A DNA stretch of 49,030 nt from Promethearchaeota archaeon (GCA_030605085.1 JAUWBH010000016.1:1-49030); one strand, 5' to 3'. Positions 17,477-26,088 are shown, counted from the first letter of the stretch. Made by a program: numbers and translations. The notes: generated by a model not told the origin, from the letters alone.

Positions 17477-17533
17477 AAGCCCCGAACGAAGTGAGGGGTT
17501 TAGAGCGAAGCTAGAAACTTGTTTCTTTGAAAC
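17477..17533. repeat. Cluster of three stem-loops (REP-like)
   Basis: AAGCCCC / GGGGTTT forms a 7 bp stem around an 11-base loop. It is followed by AGAAAC-TT-GTTTCT and the overlapping alternative GTTTC-TTT-GAAAC. The segment is noticeably richer in G+C than its surroundings. It may be a mobile repeat or a structured RNA; no second copy was seen in this window. Confidence 0.45.
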
Positions 17534-17634
17534 AATCTTTATCATTGATAATGGAATAAACAAAAATCATAAATAAAAATATAAATACAAACAAATGAAA
17601 CTATAAATAAGAATCTAAATTGTGTTAAAATATT

Positions 17635-18528
17635 ATGTCTGAAAATAATGAAGATTATCGAGTCGTTTTTGCCTTAGGCGAGAGTTTCTTTGAGGATGGA
17701 AAAGCCTCAAACGAAGATCTCAGGAAAGCGGAACAATGTTTTAGAAGAGTGATCGAATTAAAGCCTGATATAGAGCCTAATTTCAGAAAACAAATACAGT
17801 GTATATTTAACTGCTTTTATATTTACGGAACGCTTGGTGAATATGAGAATGCCATAGACTTTATAAAAGAACTACGGAAAATTTATCCTGATACTTACGT
17901 TCTTCATGAAAAAAAATTGAAAAAAACTTATCCAAATCTTTTTGAAAAACTTAAAAAATATGAATCTTTTGTTCTTCTTGAAAAACAAAAGCCAGAAAAA
18001 TACCCAGATATAATTGAAGACCTTATGAAATTAGATGATGAATTAGATAAAGAATTTGAGGGTATCAGAAGCGATGATGAAGAACCAACTATAAATATTG
18101 AGGGACATGATGTAAATTTAAAAGATGCCCGACTTTGGTTCTCTATAGGTGAGGCTCTTTTAGAGGATGGAAAAGCTTCAAACGAAAATCTTAGGAAGGC
18201 AGAAGAAAATTTTAGAAAGGGGCTCGAATTAAAACCAAGGGAAATTCCAATTCTTTATCGCTGCTTGTTTATCTACGAAAAGCTTGGTGAATACGAGAAG
18301 TCGATTGAATGTGCGAAAGAAATTATTGAAATTGACCCCGAAGCGGGTAAAGATATGCAAGCATATATAGAAAGAATCAAGAAATTAGCAGGTACAGAAA
18401 GCGTGAAAAAGCCGGTATCTTCCACGCAAGTTCAAAAAGACACGAAATTTTGCATTTATTGCGGAAAAAATATTAAGAGAAGCAGTAATTTTTGCATTAA
18501 TTGTGGCCGCGAACAACCGCATAAATAA
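17635..18528 (+). CDS. TPR protein with C-terminal Zn ribbon
   Basis: 297 residues. Two related TPR blocks are visible: residues about 10-80 (ESFFEDGKASNEDLRKAEQC) and 160-235 (EALLEDGKASNENLRKAEEN). The linker is acidic and helical. The blocks match at DNA level too, so they arose by internal duplication. The C-terminus has FCIYCGKN and FCINCGRE, a two-CxxC Zn ribbon of the type that often ends archaeal scaffold proteins. A protein-protein interaction role is likely; partners unknown. Confidence 0.8.
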   Translation: MSENNEDYRVVFALGESFFEDGKASNEDLRKAEQCFRRVIELKPDIEPNFRKQIQCIFNCFYIYGTLGEYENAIDFIKELRKIYPDTYVLHEKKLKKTYPNLFEKLKKYESFVLLEKQKPEKYPDIIEDLMKLDDELDKEFEGIRSDDEEPTINIEGHDVNLKDARLWFSIGEALLEDGKASNENLRKAEENFRKGLELKPREIPILYRCLFIYEKLGEYEKSIECAKEIIEIDPEAGKDMQAYIERIKKLAGTESVKKPVSSTQVQKDTKFCIYCGKNIKRSSNFCINCGREQPHK

Positions 18529-18551
18529 TTTATTTCTAAAAAAAATTAAGA

Positions 18552-18917
18552 TCAAGTTTTCTTATATACCCAGCGGGTTCTTATACCTTCTGAACCTTCC
18601 CTTGAAGTGATAAGTCTTATTACTTTTTTTTCCTTTGTTTTTGGATTGATTGAAAAATTGAAATTTGCTTCTACTTTCCATGTAGGGTCATCTTCCTCTT
18701 GTTTATCTTTTTCTTTAAACTTAAGTTCAAAACTAATATTGTGATCTCCTGCTGGTAGAGCGTCATCAAAAAATACAACTTGCGGTTGATTGCCCATTTC
18801 AGAAATAGAAATAATCTTTACAGGATTATCATCAATGTGAATAAATGCTTTCCACAATATTAAATCGGAAAGTTCATTTCTATGTGTTAAAAGTAGTTTT
18901 TTTTTATTTTCACTCAT
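18552..18917 (-). CDS. Hypothetical protein, beta-rich
   Basis: 121 residues with alternating beta-like stretches (NISFELKFKEKDKQ, VEANFNFSINPKTK) and no Cys or membrane segment. No family recognised. An AGGAGGTTG Shine-Dalgarno sits at the right spacing before the ATG (18922-18930), so the start is well supported and translation is probably efficient. Convergent with the TPR/Zn-ribbon gene. Confidence 0.65.
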   Translation of the reverse strand: MSENKKKLLLTHRNELSDLILWKAFIHIDDNPVKIISISEMGNQPQVVFFDDALPAGDHNISFELKFKEKDKQEEDDPTWKVEANFNFSINPKTKEKKVIRLITSREGSEGIRTRWVYKKT

Positions 18918-19110
18918 ATAGCAACCTCCTAAAAATGTATAAATCTTAATAGTTGTAATAAAGTTTAAAATTTTTTCTATAACCTTAACCTTAATTGACC
19001 ATATTTATTTTGAAGAAATGAAAAAAATAGATTTTATATTTGAATTAAATCTATTATAAAAAAGAAGGGGAGTAATAAATTAATCGGATCTAATCAAATT
19101 CTTTTTTGCA

Positions 19111-19134
19111 TTAGAATTTAAAAGTTTTTTGCCA
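19111..19134 (-). repeat. 24 bp direct repeat, copy 1
   Basis: Identical to 20522-20545. Both are the 3' coding ends of SCP2-like copies, and they flank the TPR and nuclease-like genes. Confidence 0.8.
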
Positions 19135-19335
19135 TTTTTTGATACAAAAAATGTCCCCTTTAATAAAATTTAAAATCGCTTTTTCTGTGAAATATAAAAT
19201 TAAATCTGGTTTTATATTTGGTTTTTTTCTTGTCATCTCTAAAGTGTTATCGTCTTTTTTATATAAATAATATAATAATTTATATAATAAATATTCATTT
19301 AAGAGGAAGTAAAGTTCGATATGGAAATTAAGCAA
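19111..19335 (-). pseudogene. Decayed copy of the SCP2-like family (internally deleted)
   Basis: 74 residues. The middle (YLYKKDDNTLEMT, PNIKPDLILYFTEKAILNFI) and last residues KKWQKTFKF match the intact 135-residue protein at 20522-20929. About 35 residues before the tail and the whole N-terminus are missing. The last 24 bases are identical to those of the intact gene. Probably not functional. Confidence 0.65.
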
Positions 19336-19443
19336 ATATTAGAGCTGATGGGATTTTGCTACTACACTCTTAAAGATTACGAGAAAGCTCTATTCGTGTA
19401 TCAGTTGTTAGTAATAAACGACGAATCAGATTTTTGCTCTTAG
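19321..19443 (+). pseudogene. 5' part of a broken TPR gene
   Basis: Forty codons from ATG encode a TPR helix pair (MGFCYYTLKDYEKALFVYQL) and end at TAG 19441-19443. The TPR frame continues in the same phase after the stop into the next open frame at 19468. Alternatively, a +2 shift just before the stop gives FLLLGCYIRQE, which would also suit a TPR helix. Either a nonsense mutation or a pair of indels has split one gene. Confidence 0.55.
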
Positions 19444-19467
19444 GATGTTACATTAGGCAAGAACCAA

Positions 19468-19839
19468 GTGGGAACTTACTACGAAACGTTAAGGGAAAAA
19501 AAAGCGAAAATCTTGAAGCTGAAAGAATTAATAAAAAGTAATTCTACTAAAAAGGAAGGATTATACAAAGAATTTGCGTGGCAATATTTTTCTTTAGGTT
19601 ATTACAAATTCTCTCTAAAATTTTTCGAGCTATACCTTAAAGTAAACCCAAATAACTTCGAATACTGGGAAATTTTAGCGGAACTTTACGAGAACGAAAA
19701 GAAATTCAAAAAGGCGATTCGATGTTACGAGAACGCGGAGAAATACGCTACTTTAGAAGGAGATATGGGATACGCAGAATTTTATAGAAATAAAATCAAC
19801 GAATTAAAAGAGACTCAAAATTTAATAGGGAGTTTTTAA
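19468..19839 (+). CDS. TPR protein, C-terminal part of a split gene
   Basis: 123 residues from a GTG codon with no clear Shine-Dalgarno. It contains at least two TPR motifs (FAWQYFSLGYYKFSLKFFEL, then YWEILAELYENEKKFKKAI) and ends in a charged helix. It is in phase with the TPR fragment ending at 19443, so the original protein was probably about 172 residues. The nuclease-like gene starts 24 bp downstream and may be co-transcribed. Confidence 0.6.
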   Translation: MGTYYETLREKKAKILKLKELIKSNSTKKEGLYKEFAWQYFSLGYYKFSLKFFELYLKVNPNNFEYWEILAELYENEKKFKKAIRCYENAEKYATLEGDMGYAEFYRNKINELKETQNLIGSF

Positions 19840-19862
19840 ACAACAAAAAAAAGGAAAATGGA

Positions 19863-20501
19863 ATGGATTATATGGAATATCTTGATAGTCAACATCTTCC
19901 TAATAAGACATTATTAGAAAATAAACTAGCAAAACTAACTAATAAATGTCGAGTTCTAAAATATAGGGAGACGGATTTTGAAGATTGGAGAACCGTTCTT
20001 TACTTTATTCATAACCAAATATTGACTCATAACTATGAAAATCGTGATCTTAATAATGTAGTGAGAAATTGGAGTAGGGAAGACGATATGCAGAAATGTA
20101 TACAGGGATTAATTAATCGATTTATTATTGAAGAGAGAAATGAACCACCTTTTTCTTCGGGTAGAGAAAGAATAATCGGCGGTGGAAAATGCGATCATTA
20201 TTATAAAGGTATACCAATAAGCGATAAATGGATAAGAGACACAAACGCAAAATCCTATCCTACGGAGATTAATAAATTTATTAACAAAATTTATGAACTT
20301 CATTACGAACAAGTTAAAAGCTATGCTCACAATATAAAGTTAGCAGTAATGATCGTGGTCGATAGTAGAGAGGAAACGAAAAAAAATACACCAGATATGG
20401 TGAAGGATTGTTACGATTTTAGGGTAAATGATGAAGACGGTATAGTCACAGCAATATTCGTGATACAAATATCGGATAATACACCGTCCAAAAGAAGATA
20501 A
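19863..20501 (+). CDS. Unrecognised protein, possibly PD-(D/E)XK nuclease-like
   Basis: 212 residues. The N-terminal half is helical. The core IGGGKCDHYYKGIPISDKWI has Asp followed by Asp-x-Lys, like the D...(D/E)xK metal site of restriction-like nucleases. It is followed by a long helix and a strand, IKLAVMIVVDSREE. The last strand TAIFVIQISDNTPSKRR resembles the C-terminal ends of some defence-associated nucleases. I do not recognise the family with confidence. It lies behind a broken TPR gene and between direct repeats, an accessory setting. Confidence 0.45.
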   Translation: MDYMEYLDSQHLPNKTLLENKLAKLTNKCRVLKYRETDFEDWRTVLYFIHNQILTHNYENRDLNNVVRNWSREDDMQKCIQGLINRFIIEERNEPPFSSGRERIIGGGKCDHYYKGIPISDKWIRDTNAKSYPTEINKFINKIYELHYEQVKSYAHNIKLAVMIVVDSREETKKNTPDMVKDCYDFRVNDEDGIVTAIFVIQISDNTPSKRR

Positions 20502-20521
20502 TACATAATAATGGTTCGCAA

Positions 20522-20545
20522 TTAGAATTTAAAAGTTTTTTGCCA
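20522..20545 (-). repeat. 24 bp direct repeat, copy 2
   Basis: Identical to 19111-19134 and about 1.4 kb away. It marks duplication of the 3' end of the SCP2-like gene. Confidence 0.8.
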
Positions 20546-20929
20546 CTTTTTATATCCAATCTTCCAAAGCTTAAGTCGGGGCTTGTTTATAAAACTGTCC
20601 AATTCGATTCCATGTTGGGGATTGTCCATTACTTCGCGATAGCGAGTGTAATATTCGTCCGCACTTGGATTCCCTTTAATTAATTTTAAAATTGCCCCTT
20701 CAGTAAAATAAAGTATTAAGTCGGGCTTGATGTTCGGATCTTCTTTTGTCATTATCAATGTGCTTTCGTCTTTCTTATATAAAAAATAATGTAATTTTGA
20801 GTTTTCTTCTTCAGTAGAATTCTCAGTAATGCAATACTCCCAACACGCTTTAACACTAAGGTATTTCATTAAATCGATATTATTTGGGAAATAATCCTCT
20901 AACTTTTGATAAAGCTCGTTGTAATTCAT
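20522..20929 (-). CDS. SCP2-like (sterol carrier) family protein
   Basis: 135 residues. PNIKPDLILYFTEGAILKLI, then LKLWKIGYKKWQKTFKF, has the layout of SCP2-type lipid-binding domains: a hydrophobic strand, helix, and a closing segment with G-Y and K-T. The protein at 22640-23113 ends IIDMGYGRFAKTAGI, which aligns with this tail. SCP2-like proteins bind lipids or CoA esters non-covalently. Ligand unknown and assignment tentative. Truncated relatives lie on both sides. Confidence 0.5.
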   Translation of the reverse strand: MNYNELYQKLEDYFPNNIDLMKYLSVKACWEYCITENSTEEENSKLHYFLYKKDESTLIMTKEDPNIKPDLILYFTEGAILKLIKGNPSADEYYTRYREVMDNPQHGIELDSFINKPRLKLWKIGYKKWQKTFKF

Positions 20930-20953
20930 TATTTAAATCTTCGCTAAATCTTT

Positions 20954-21073
20954 TCAAATATATTTAAATGAATGAAATAATGCCCAACATGCGTTTGTAT
21001 GAAGATACTTCATTAAATCCGAATTGTTTGGAAAATATTCTTTTAATTGTGTGTATAATTCATCGGAATCCAT
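20954..21073 (-). pseudogene. N-terminal fragment of an SCP2-like paralogue
   Basis: Thirty-nine codons from ATG to TGA. ELYTQLKEYFPNNSDLMKYL and ACW match ELYQKLEDYFPNNIDLMKYL and ACW at the start of the neighbouring 135-residue protein. The rest of the gene is absent. The fragment stands tandem, 24 bp upstream of the intact copy. Confidence 0.75.
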
Positions 21074-21093
21074 TTATGACTTACTCCTCTAGA

Positions 21094-22587
21094 TTATTTG
21101 ATTTTCTCTATATTTAACCGAGTTCCATCGTAAATGTATTTTCCATAAACTAATTCTTGTGGATAATATTTACATCCAGGAGGATAAGCAGAATCCTTAA
21201 TTCCACCCAGAGAAACAGTAATGTCTACGAGCATGGGTCTTGCATTGATGTATATGTTAGCTGCTTCTAATTCATTCTTAAAAATTTCTATATTTTGTAA
21301 ATTCGTTGTGTAAACAACTGCTCGCATGCCATAATTACTAGCATTGGCTAATCTTATTGCGTCTTTTAAATCATCAGCCTTGGTAACGGATCGAACGGGA
21401 CCGAATGCTTCTTCTCGCCATAAAAATGGTGCTTTAGTTAAATCTTCACACAATTCTGGCTTAATCTCTACTAAAGTAGGCTTGTAAAATAAACCATAAT
21501 CCTCTCCAGTATCAATTTTCTCGGCTCCTGTAAAGATTTTGACGCCATATTTCTTTGCATCTTCAACCATTACTTCCATCATCATCAAAATTCTTCTACT
21601 TCCTAACGGTCCAATATCTACATCGGGATCTGTCGGATCTCCGTATTTTAAATTTCCCATTTCTTTTACTAATAATTCAATATAATCGTCATAAATATCT
21701 TTATGAACGATTATTCGTTTCATCGAGAAGCACTGTTGCCCAGAATTAGTAAAACTAGCAATAACATTCCATTTTGCCACTTGTTCTATGTTTACATCAT
21801 CCATAACTATACCCGCATCATTGCCTGCGCACTCAAAAAAGAATTGCTTAAATGGAGTAGTATACATGGTAACGCCCATAGATTTATCTGCGTTTTTTTT
21901 TAAAACTTTTGCATAGCGAACGATTATATCTTTTGCCGTGTGAGACGATGTAATAGTCATTAATGTTTTAACCAATGAAGATTTGAGAAATTCATCCACT
22001 GCCCATTCTCCAGGAGCTATAACTAAGTCCAAGGCTTTAAGGGCAGGTAAATTCATCTCTTCCATCATAGAATAGGCTTCTAACATAGTTAATGGGCAAG
22101 CTGTAGATGGTTTAACAATGGCACCATTTCCTACTAAATAATTAGCTCCCAATTGATAGAGAGGTAGACTAATAGGAGTATTCCTTGGGGAAATGCATGC
22201 TGCTAAACCGTGAGGAAAATATCTTATATGAGCATATTGTTCTCCTTCTATGGTGGTTAAAGGCTTCTCCTCTAAGAACTGATAGTACCAATCGCAAAAT
22301 TTGAAGCCGTTTAAAACAATAGACAGTTCCCATTCAGAATACTTAATTGGAAGGCCCCCTTCTGCGACAATCAAATCTTTTAACTTTTGCTTTTTAAATC
22401 GCAATTTAGTTGCATATTTAGACAGAATATTTGCTCGTTCGAAAAAATCCATTTCTTTTAATAAATATTGATGTTTATGTACTTTTTTTATTTTTTCTCG
22501 AACTGTTTCTGGTGTGTCTGCGGGTATAGTGTCTATAACTTCACCAGTGTATTTATTTTTAATCTTCAATTCTTGTGATTTTGACAT
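21094..22587 (-). CDS. Aldehyde dehydrogenase family protein
   Basis: 497 residues, usual ALDH length. ISPRNTPISLPLYQLG is the Rossmann approach, and GAIVKPSTACPL holds the cofactor Lys. FFFECAGNDAGIVM holds the general-base Glu in place of the usual ELGG. FTNSGQQCFSMKRIIVHK has the catalytic Cys, and REEAFGPV is conserved. Both catalytic residues are present, so it is probably an active NAD(P)-dependent aldehyde oxidiser. It ends an operon with an SDR and an SCP2-like gene, which suggests a lipid or isoprenoid aldehyde (inference). Confidence 0.93.
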   Translation of the reverse strand: MSKSQELKIKNKYTGEVIDTIPADTPETVREKIKKVHKHQYLLKEMDFFERANILSKYATKLRFKKQKLKDLIVAEGGLPIKYSEWELSIVLNGFKFCDWYYQFLEEKPLTTIEGEQYAHIRYFPHGLAACISPRNTPISLPLYQLGANYLVGNGAIVKPSTACPLTMLEAYSMMEEMNLPALKALDLVIAPGEWAVDEFLKSSLVKTLMTITSSHTAKDIIVRYAKVLKKNADKSMGVTMYTTPFKQFFFECAGNDAGIVMDDVNIEQVAKWNVIASFTNSGQQCFSMKRIIVHKDIYDDYIELLVKEMGNLKYGDPTDPDVDIGPLGSRRILMMMEVMVEDAKKYGVKIFTGAEKIDTGEDYGLFYKPTLVEIKPELCEDLTKAPFLWREEAFGPVRSVTKADDLKDAIRLANASNYGMRAVVYTTNLQNIEIFKNELEAANIYINARPMLVDITVSLGGIKDSAYPPGCKYYPQELVYGKYIYDGTRLNIEKIK

Positions 22588-22639
22588 ATTTCCTATTTAC
22601 CTATATACTTTAATATTATTTTAATTCAAAAATATAAGT

Positions 22640-23113
22640 TCAGATGCTATATATATCATCCTCATTTTCGAGGATACCAGCAGTTTTTGCAAATCTTCCA
22701 TAACCCATATCAATTATGGTTTGCGTTCTTTTATGCAATATAAAATCAATCCATCCTTTGTTCTCATCTGGTTCATTGTAAAAAGTTCCAAAAAGTTTTG
22801 CATATTGCACCTTATCTTTTATTTGGAGTAATTTTTTAACAGCATCAATCGAGAGCGCTAGTTCTAAATCAGAACCATCTGCCTTCCCAGGTTTTATTTC
22901 AATCCCTTGCCCAGTGCGAAGCACATTAAAAACATCTACGGGAGATTCATCGTCATATGCTTTAATTGAATCATAGAGACAAAAATCAAAGACTGATCCA
23001 ATATCTAAATCAGAAAAAATCTCAGGGTATTTTGACAGAAATGTTGTATATTTTTTAGCTATTTCCGTCTTATATTCTTTCTCATCAATAACTTGACATG
23101 ATAATTCTACCAT
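22640..23113 (-). CDS. SCP2-like protein in an SDR-ALDH operon
   Basis: About 157 residues. DLELALSIDAVKKLLQIKDK followed by FGTFYNEPDENKGWIDFILH, and the C-terminal IIDMGYGRFAKTAGI, follow the SCP2-like pattern: strand with hydrophobic face, helix, then a closing G-Y..KT segment shared with the protein at 20522-20929. I chose the ATG at 23113; an in-frame GTG at 23122 is also possible. It sits 21-30 bp downstream of the SDR gene and about 50 bp before ALDH, so the three are probably one transcript. Confidence 0.55.
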   Translation of the reverse strand: MVELSCQVIDEKEYKTEIAKKYTTFLSKYPEIFSDLDIGSVFDFCLYDSIKAYDDESPVDVFNVLRTGQGIEIKPGKADGSDLELALSIDAVKKLLQIKDKVQYAKLFGTFYNEPDENKGWIDFILHKRTQTIIDMGYGRFAKTAGILENEDDIYSI

Positions 23114-23142
23114 TACAAACACATATTTATATAATTTTATTC

Positions 23143-24144
23143 CTATTTCTTTTGGTTTTCAATAAAATTTTTATACCATTCAATTGTTTTAGTTAATCCT
23201 TCTTTTAAAGGAGTAATCTTATATCCTAACTTATCAATTGCTTTTTTAGATGAAAAGGCCCAGTTATACTTTAAAATATCTATTACTCCTCGAGTTATGT
23301 ACGGCTCTTTTTTGCTTATCTTTGATTTAACTTCACATAACCGCGCATAAAAATAACCGCCCCACATTGGAAAATGTCTTGGTTTTTTTACTTCAGCAAT
23401 CTCTGCTATTAAATTAAGATAATCTCTAAATTTTACATTTTCTCCTCCAAGAATAAAGCCTTTACCGTCTAGATCGTTTTTATCGACTACACTTACCATT
23501 CCCTCAATTATGTCAGGTAAATATGAAACACTTATGAGTGAGTCTCCTTTTCCAGCCAGACCTAAAAATTTTCCTCTAATAATATCATAAAGCATTTCAC
23601 CAAAAATATTCCAATCACCCGGACCGTAAACCAATCCCGGATAAAATATTATCGTTTTAAGCCCATCATTAATAAGTTCTTTGATCTTTATCAGCCCAAT
23701 GCATTTTGACTTTTCGTATTCCAAACAGAAAAAATCAACATGTTCATAAGTTTCATCAACAGGAACACCCGTTCCATCAGTGTTAGGACCAAGAGCAGTA
23801 AATGAACTAAGATAAATAAGCCTTATATTCTTATCTAAAGCAATTTTGGCAATATTTTCAGTTCCAATAACATTTGTTTCCTCCCATAATGCTTTATTTT
23901 TTGCCCATTTTCTCGTATATGCTGCCAGATGATATATTAAATCAACATTGTCTACAGCCTTATTTAGTATATCTATATCTCGAATATCACCGGTTATATA
24001 TTCTACATTTTTCAAACCTTCGAAAGGCGATATATCACTCGTTTTTCTTACAAGAAGTTTTAAATTATGACCGTCGCTCGCTAATCGCTTAACTAAGTGC
24101 ACTCCTATAAAGCCTGTACCTCCAGTTACTAAAATATTAGTCAT
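23143..24144 (-). CDS. Extended SDR: NAD-dependent epimerase/dihydroflavonol reductase (HpnA-like)
   Basis: 333 residues. ILVTGGTGFIGVHLVKRL is the Rossmann NAD site. YHLAAYTRKWAKN and LIYLSSFTALGP follow, and EYEKSKC supplies the catalytic Tyr-x3-Lys. IIFYPGLVYGPGDWNIFG and ILGGENVKFRDYL fit the HpnA/DFR/3-beta-HSD-like branch. The substrate could be a steroid- or isoprenoid-like alcohol or a nucleotide sugar. The downstream SCP2-like and ALDH genes favour a lipid. First gene of the operon. Confidence 0.9.
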   Translation of the reverse strand: MTNILVTGGTGFIGVHLVKRLASDGHNLKLLVRKTSDISPFEGLKNVEYITGDIRDIDILNKAVDNVDLIYHLAAYTRKWAKNKALWEETNVIGTENIAKIALDKNIRLIYLSSFTALGPNTDGTGVPVDETYEHVDFFCLEYEKSKCIGLIKIKELINDGLKTIIFYPGLVYGPGDWNIFGEMLYDIIRGKFLGLAGKGDSLISVSYLPDIIEGMVSVVDKNDLDGKGFILGGENVKFRDYLNLIAEIAEVKKPRHFPMWGGYFYARLCEVKSKISKKEPYITRGVIDILKYNWAFSSKKAIDKLGYKITPLKEGLTKTIEWYKNFIENQKK

Positions 24145-24347
24145 TTTGAACCACTCGATAATGTTTCATAAATGTAGTACTTATTAAAATTCTATCATTT
24201 TCTTAATAATTGATTCTTATTAAAATTTCGTAAGATTTTTAATAAAATCAGACTAACAATAATATTATTAGTTTTAAAAGCAAAAAAAATCAATTCTTCT
24301 AAATAATTTAAAATTATAAGCTTAAGTAGAGTATTTTATTATCAAGA

Positions 24348-24893
24348 ATGAAAGGAAAAAAATATTACAGATTTCATTCCCAGTTAGCCTTACCTTTCTT
24401 AGCGACTAATAGAGAACATATAATTAGTATATTTAAGACTCTTGAACTTAAATTTGGTTTAAGCGAAAAATACAACCAAAAATTAATAGATTTAGGTTCT
24501 GGAGATGGTCGAGTTGTTATATTTGCTGCGCTTAATTACGGATTAAAATCAATAGGAGTTGAAATTAATTCAAGCTTATTAAACGAAGCTTTAGAGGAAT
24601 TAAAATTGCTAAGAAAAGAAAAGAATTATACTAAAAAGCAAATTAGAAAAATTAAATTCAAATTGGGGGATTTTTTCGAACAAAATTTAGAAAATTACGA
24701 TTATATATATATCTATTCCTTACCTACAATGCAAAAATATTTGAAGCATGTTTTTCTTACTGCTAAAAAAGGTGCAGTTATTATCTCTTATAAATATCCC
24801 CTTAAAAATTTTGAATCATATTTAAATCTAGAGCATATATTAGAGCATAAAGAATGTGGTCAATATTATACTTTTTTTTATCGAAAAGTATAA
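24348..24893 (+). CDS. aKMT/FAM173-like class I SAM methyltransferase, copy 1
   Basis: 181 residues. LPFLATNREHI then LIDLGSGDGRVVIFAALNYG and IGVEINSSLL match the small archaeal protein-lysine methyltransferases (aKMT) and eukaryotic FAM173/ATPSCKMT. The PF.AT segment before motif I is characteristic. YIYIYSLPTMQKYL occupies the strand-4 region. A close paralogue with long identical DNA stretches lies at 26177-26725. Probable protein substrate unknown. Confidence 0.8.
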   Translation: MKGKKYYRFHSQLALPFLATNREHIISIFKTLELKFGLSEKYNQKLIDLGSGDGRVVIFAALNYGLKSIGVEINSSLLNEALEELKLLRKEKNYTKKQIRKIKFKLGDFFEQNLENYDYIYIYSLPTMQKYLKHVFLTAKKGAVIISYKYPLKNFESYLNLEHILEHKECGQYYTFFYRKV

Positions 24894-25093
24894 TCTAATT
24901 AAAGTATTAGGGAAAAGATCTATTTTAAATATTAAGAGAAACACAATCATCTTTTCAATTTATTTAAATAAAAAAAAAATTTTAAAAGTTTCTTATAAAA
25001 AAAGATTCCATTAAATGCAATTCATCTTTCCTATAAAAAAAGAATTCTGGCAGGGATTTTTGCTAGAGTTGTAATCTAATCTTTTTTTTTTTT

Positions 25094-25762
25094 CTATTCT
25101 TGTATTAACTTTTTTAAATGTTCTTCCCAGTTTGGAGGGGGTTTTTTTGTTCTACAATATTCAACCAGGGCTTGAATATTCAAAGCAAGTGCACCATTAC
25201 GATAAATTTCAAAATCTTTTGCCAATAAAGGATTATTAATAAGATCTAACACTTCTAATTGCGCGAGAGTCTCAAGTCCTTCTAGCCTCTGAATCTGATT
25301 ATTATTAATCTCTAATTTTTTTAATTGAGTTAGATTTTCCAGCCCTTCCAGCTTCTTAATCTTATTATAATTAAGATGTAATTCTTTTAATTGGGAGAGA
25401 TTATTAAGACCTTCAATTTTCAGAATCTCATTACCAATGAGCGATAATATTTTTAATTGGGAAAGGTTTTCCAGCCCTTCAATCTTCGTGATCTCATTAA
25501 TATGAAGCTCTAATATTTTTAATTGGGAAAGACATTCCAGCCCTTCAATCTTTGTGATTTTATTTTCACCAAGCCATAATATTTCTAATTGGGAGAAATT
25601 TTCCAACCCTTCTATTCTAGTTATCTCTTTGCAAAATAATGAGAGCTCGATCACATGACCATTCATAATTGTGTAATCTCTTAAATGATTTAGATTGTAT
25701 TTATTCTTAAATTCCATAAAACTCTTTTTTTCTAATTCATCATTAATCTCAATTTTACTCAT
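25094..25762 (-). CDS. SDS22-like leucine-rich-repeat protein
   Basis: 222 residues with about six 22-residue repeats of the form ITKIEGLENLSQLKILSLIG and a C-terminal cap (VLDLINNPLLAKDFEIYRNG). The N-terminal helix is charged and there is no signal peptide, so the protein is cytosolic. SDS22-like LRRs are interaction scaffolds; they are common in Asgard archaea (established) but the partner is unknown. It is placed between two paralogous methyltransferase genes and points the opposite way. Confidence 0.9.
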   Translation of the reverse strand: MSKIEINDELEKKSFMEFKNKYNLNHLRDYTIMNGHVIELSLFCKEITRIEGLENFSQLEILWLGENKITKIEGLECLSQLKILELHINEITKIEGLENLSQLKILSLIGNEILKIEGLNNLSQLKELHLNYNKIKKLEGLENLTQLKKLEINNNQIQRLEGLETLAQLEVLDLINNPLLAKDFEIYRNGALALNIQALVEYCRTKKPPPNWEEHLKKLIQE

Positions 25763-25926
25763 TTTTCGCGCTGTTTTTAATGTTTAAATCGTTCTATTCA
25801 TTCTTATATTAAAATCATTTGAAGAAAAAAATTTGATAAAAGATTTTTTATTATTCCCAAAATATTTTACATTAATATAAATTTATAGCAAAATCCCTAA
25901 ATTGTTTAACAAGCGAGAGACCTTAA

Positions 25927-26088
25927 TTGCTACGATACAGGCTTTTGAATCAAAATAGAACCTTTAAACGGCTTTTGTCAGAAAATATTTCGAATGACCA
26001 TTCCCTAATTGTTTTGGGTTATTCTGGTAGCGACAATTTTGATGTGACTCCTACATCAACGAAAATCGAATGTACTCTGTTATCTTGA
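25927..26088 (+). pseudogene. SIR2-like gene remnant
   Basis: In the 410 bp gap before the second methyltransferase gene, a 53-codon frame reads SLIVLGYSGSDNFDVTP, the signature of SIR2-like (SIR2_2) NAD-binding domains found in defence proteins. Upstream coding sense (ETLIATIQAFESK) continues only in another frame, and no full start is left. A decayed C-terminal core; nothing else is seen in this gap. Confidence 0.7.

Noticed and set aside
19441..19443. Pyrrolysine readthrough of TAG
   Set aside because: No sign of pyl genes in the window, and TPR proteins are not known Pyl users; mutation or frameshift is simpler.
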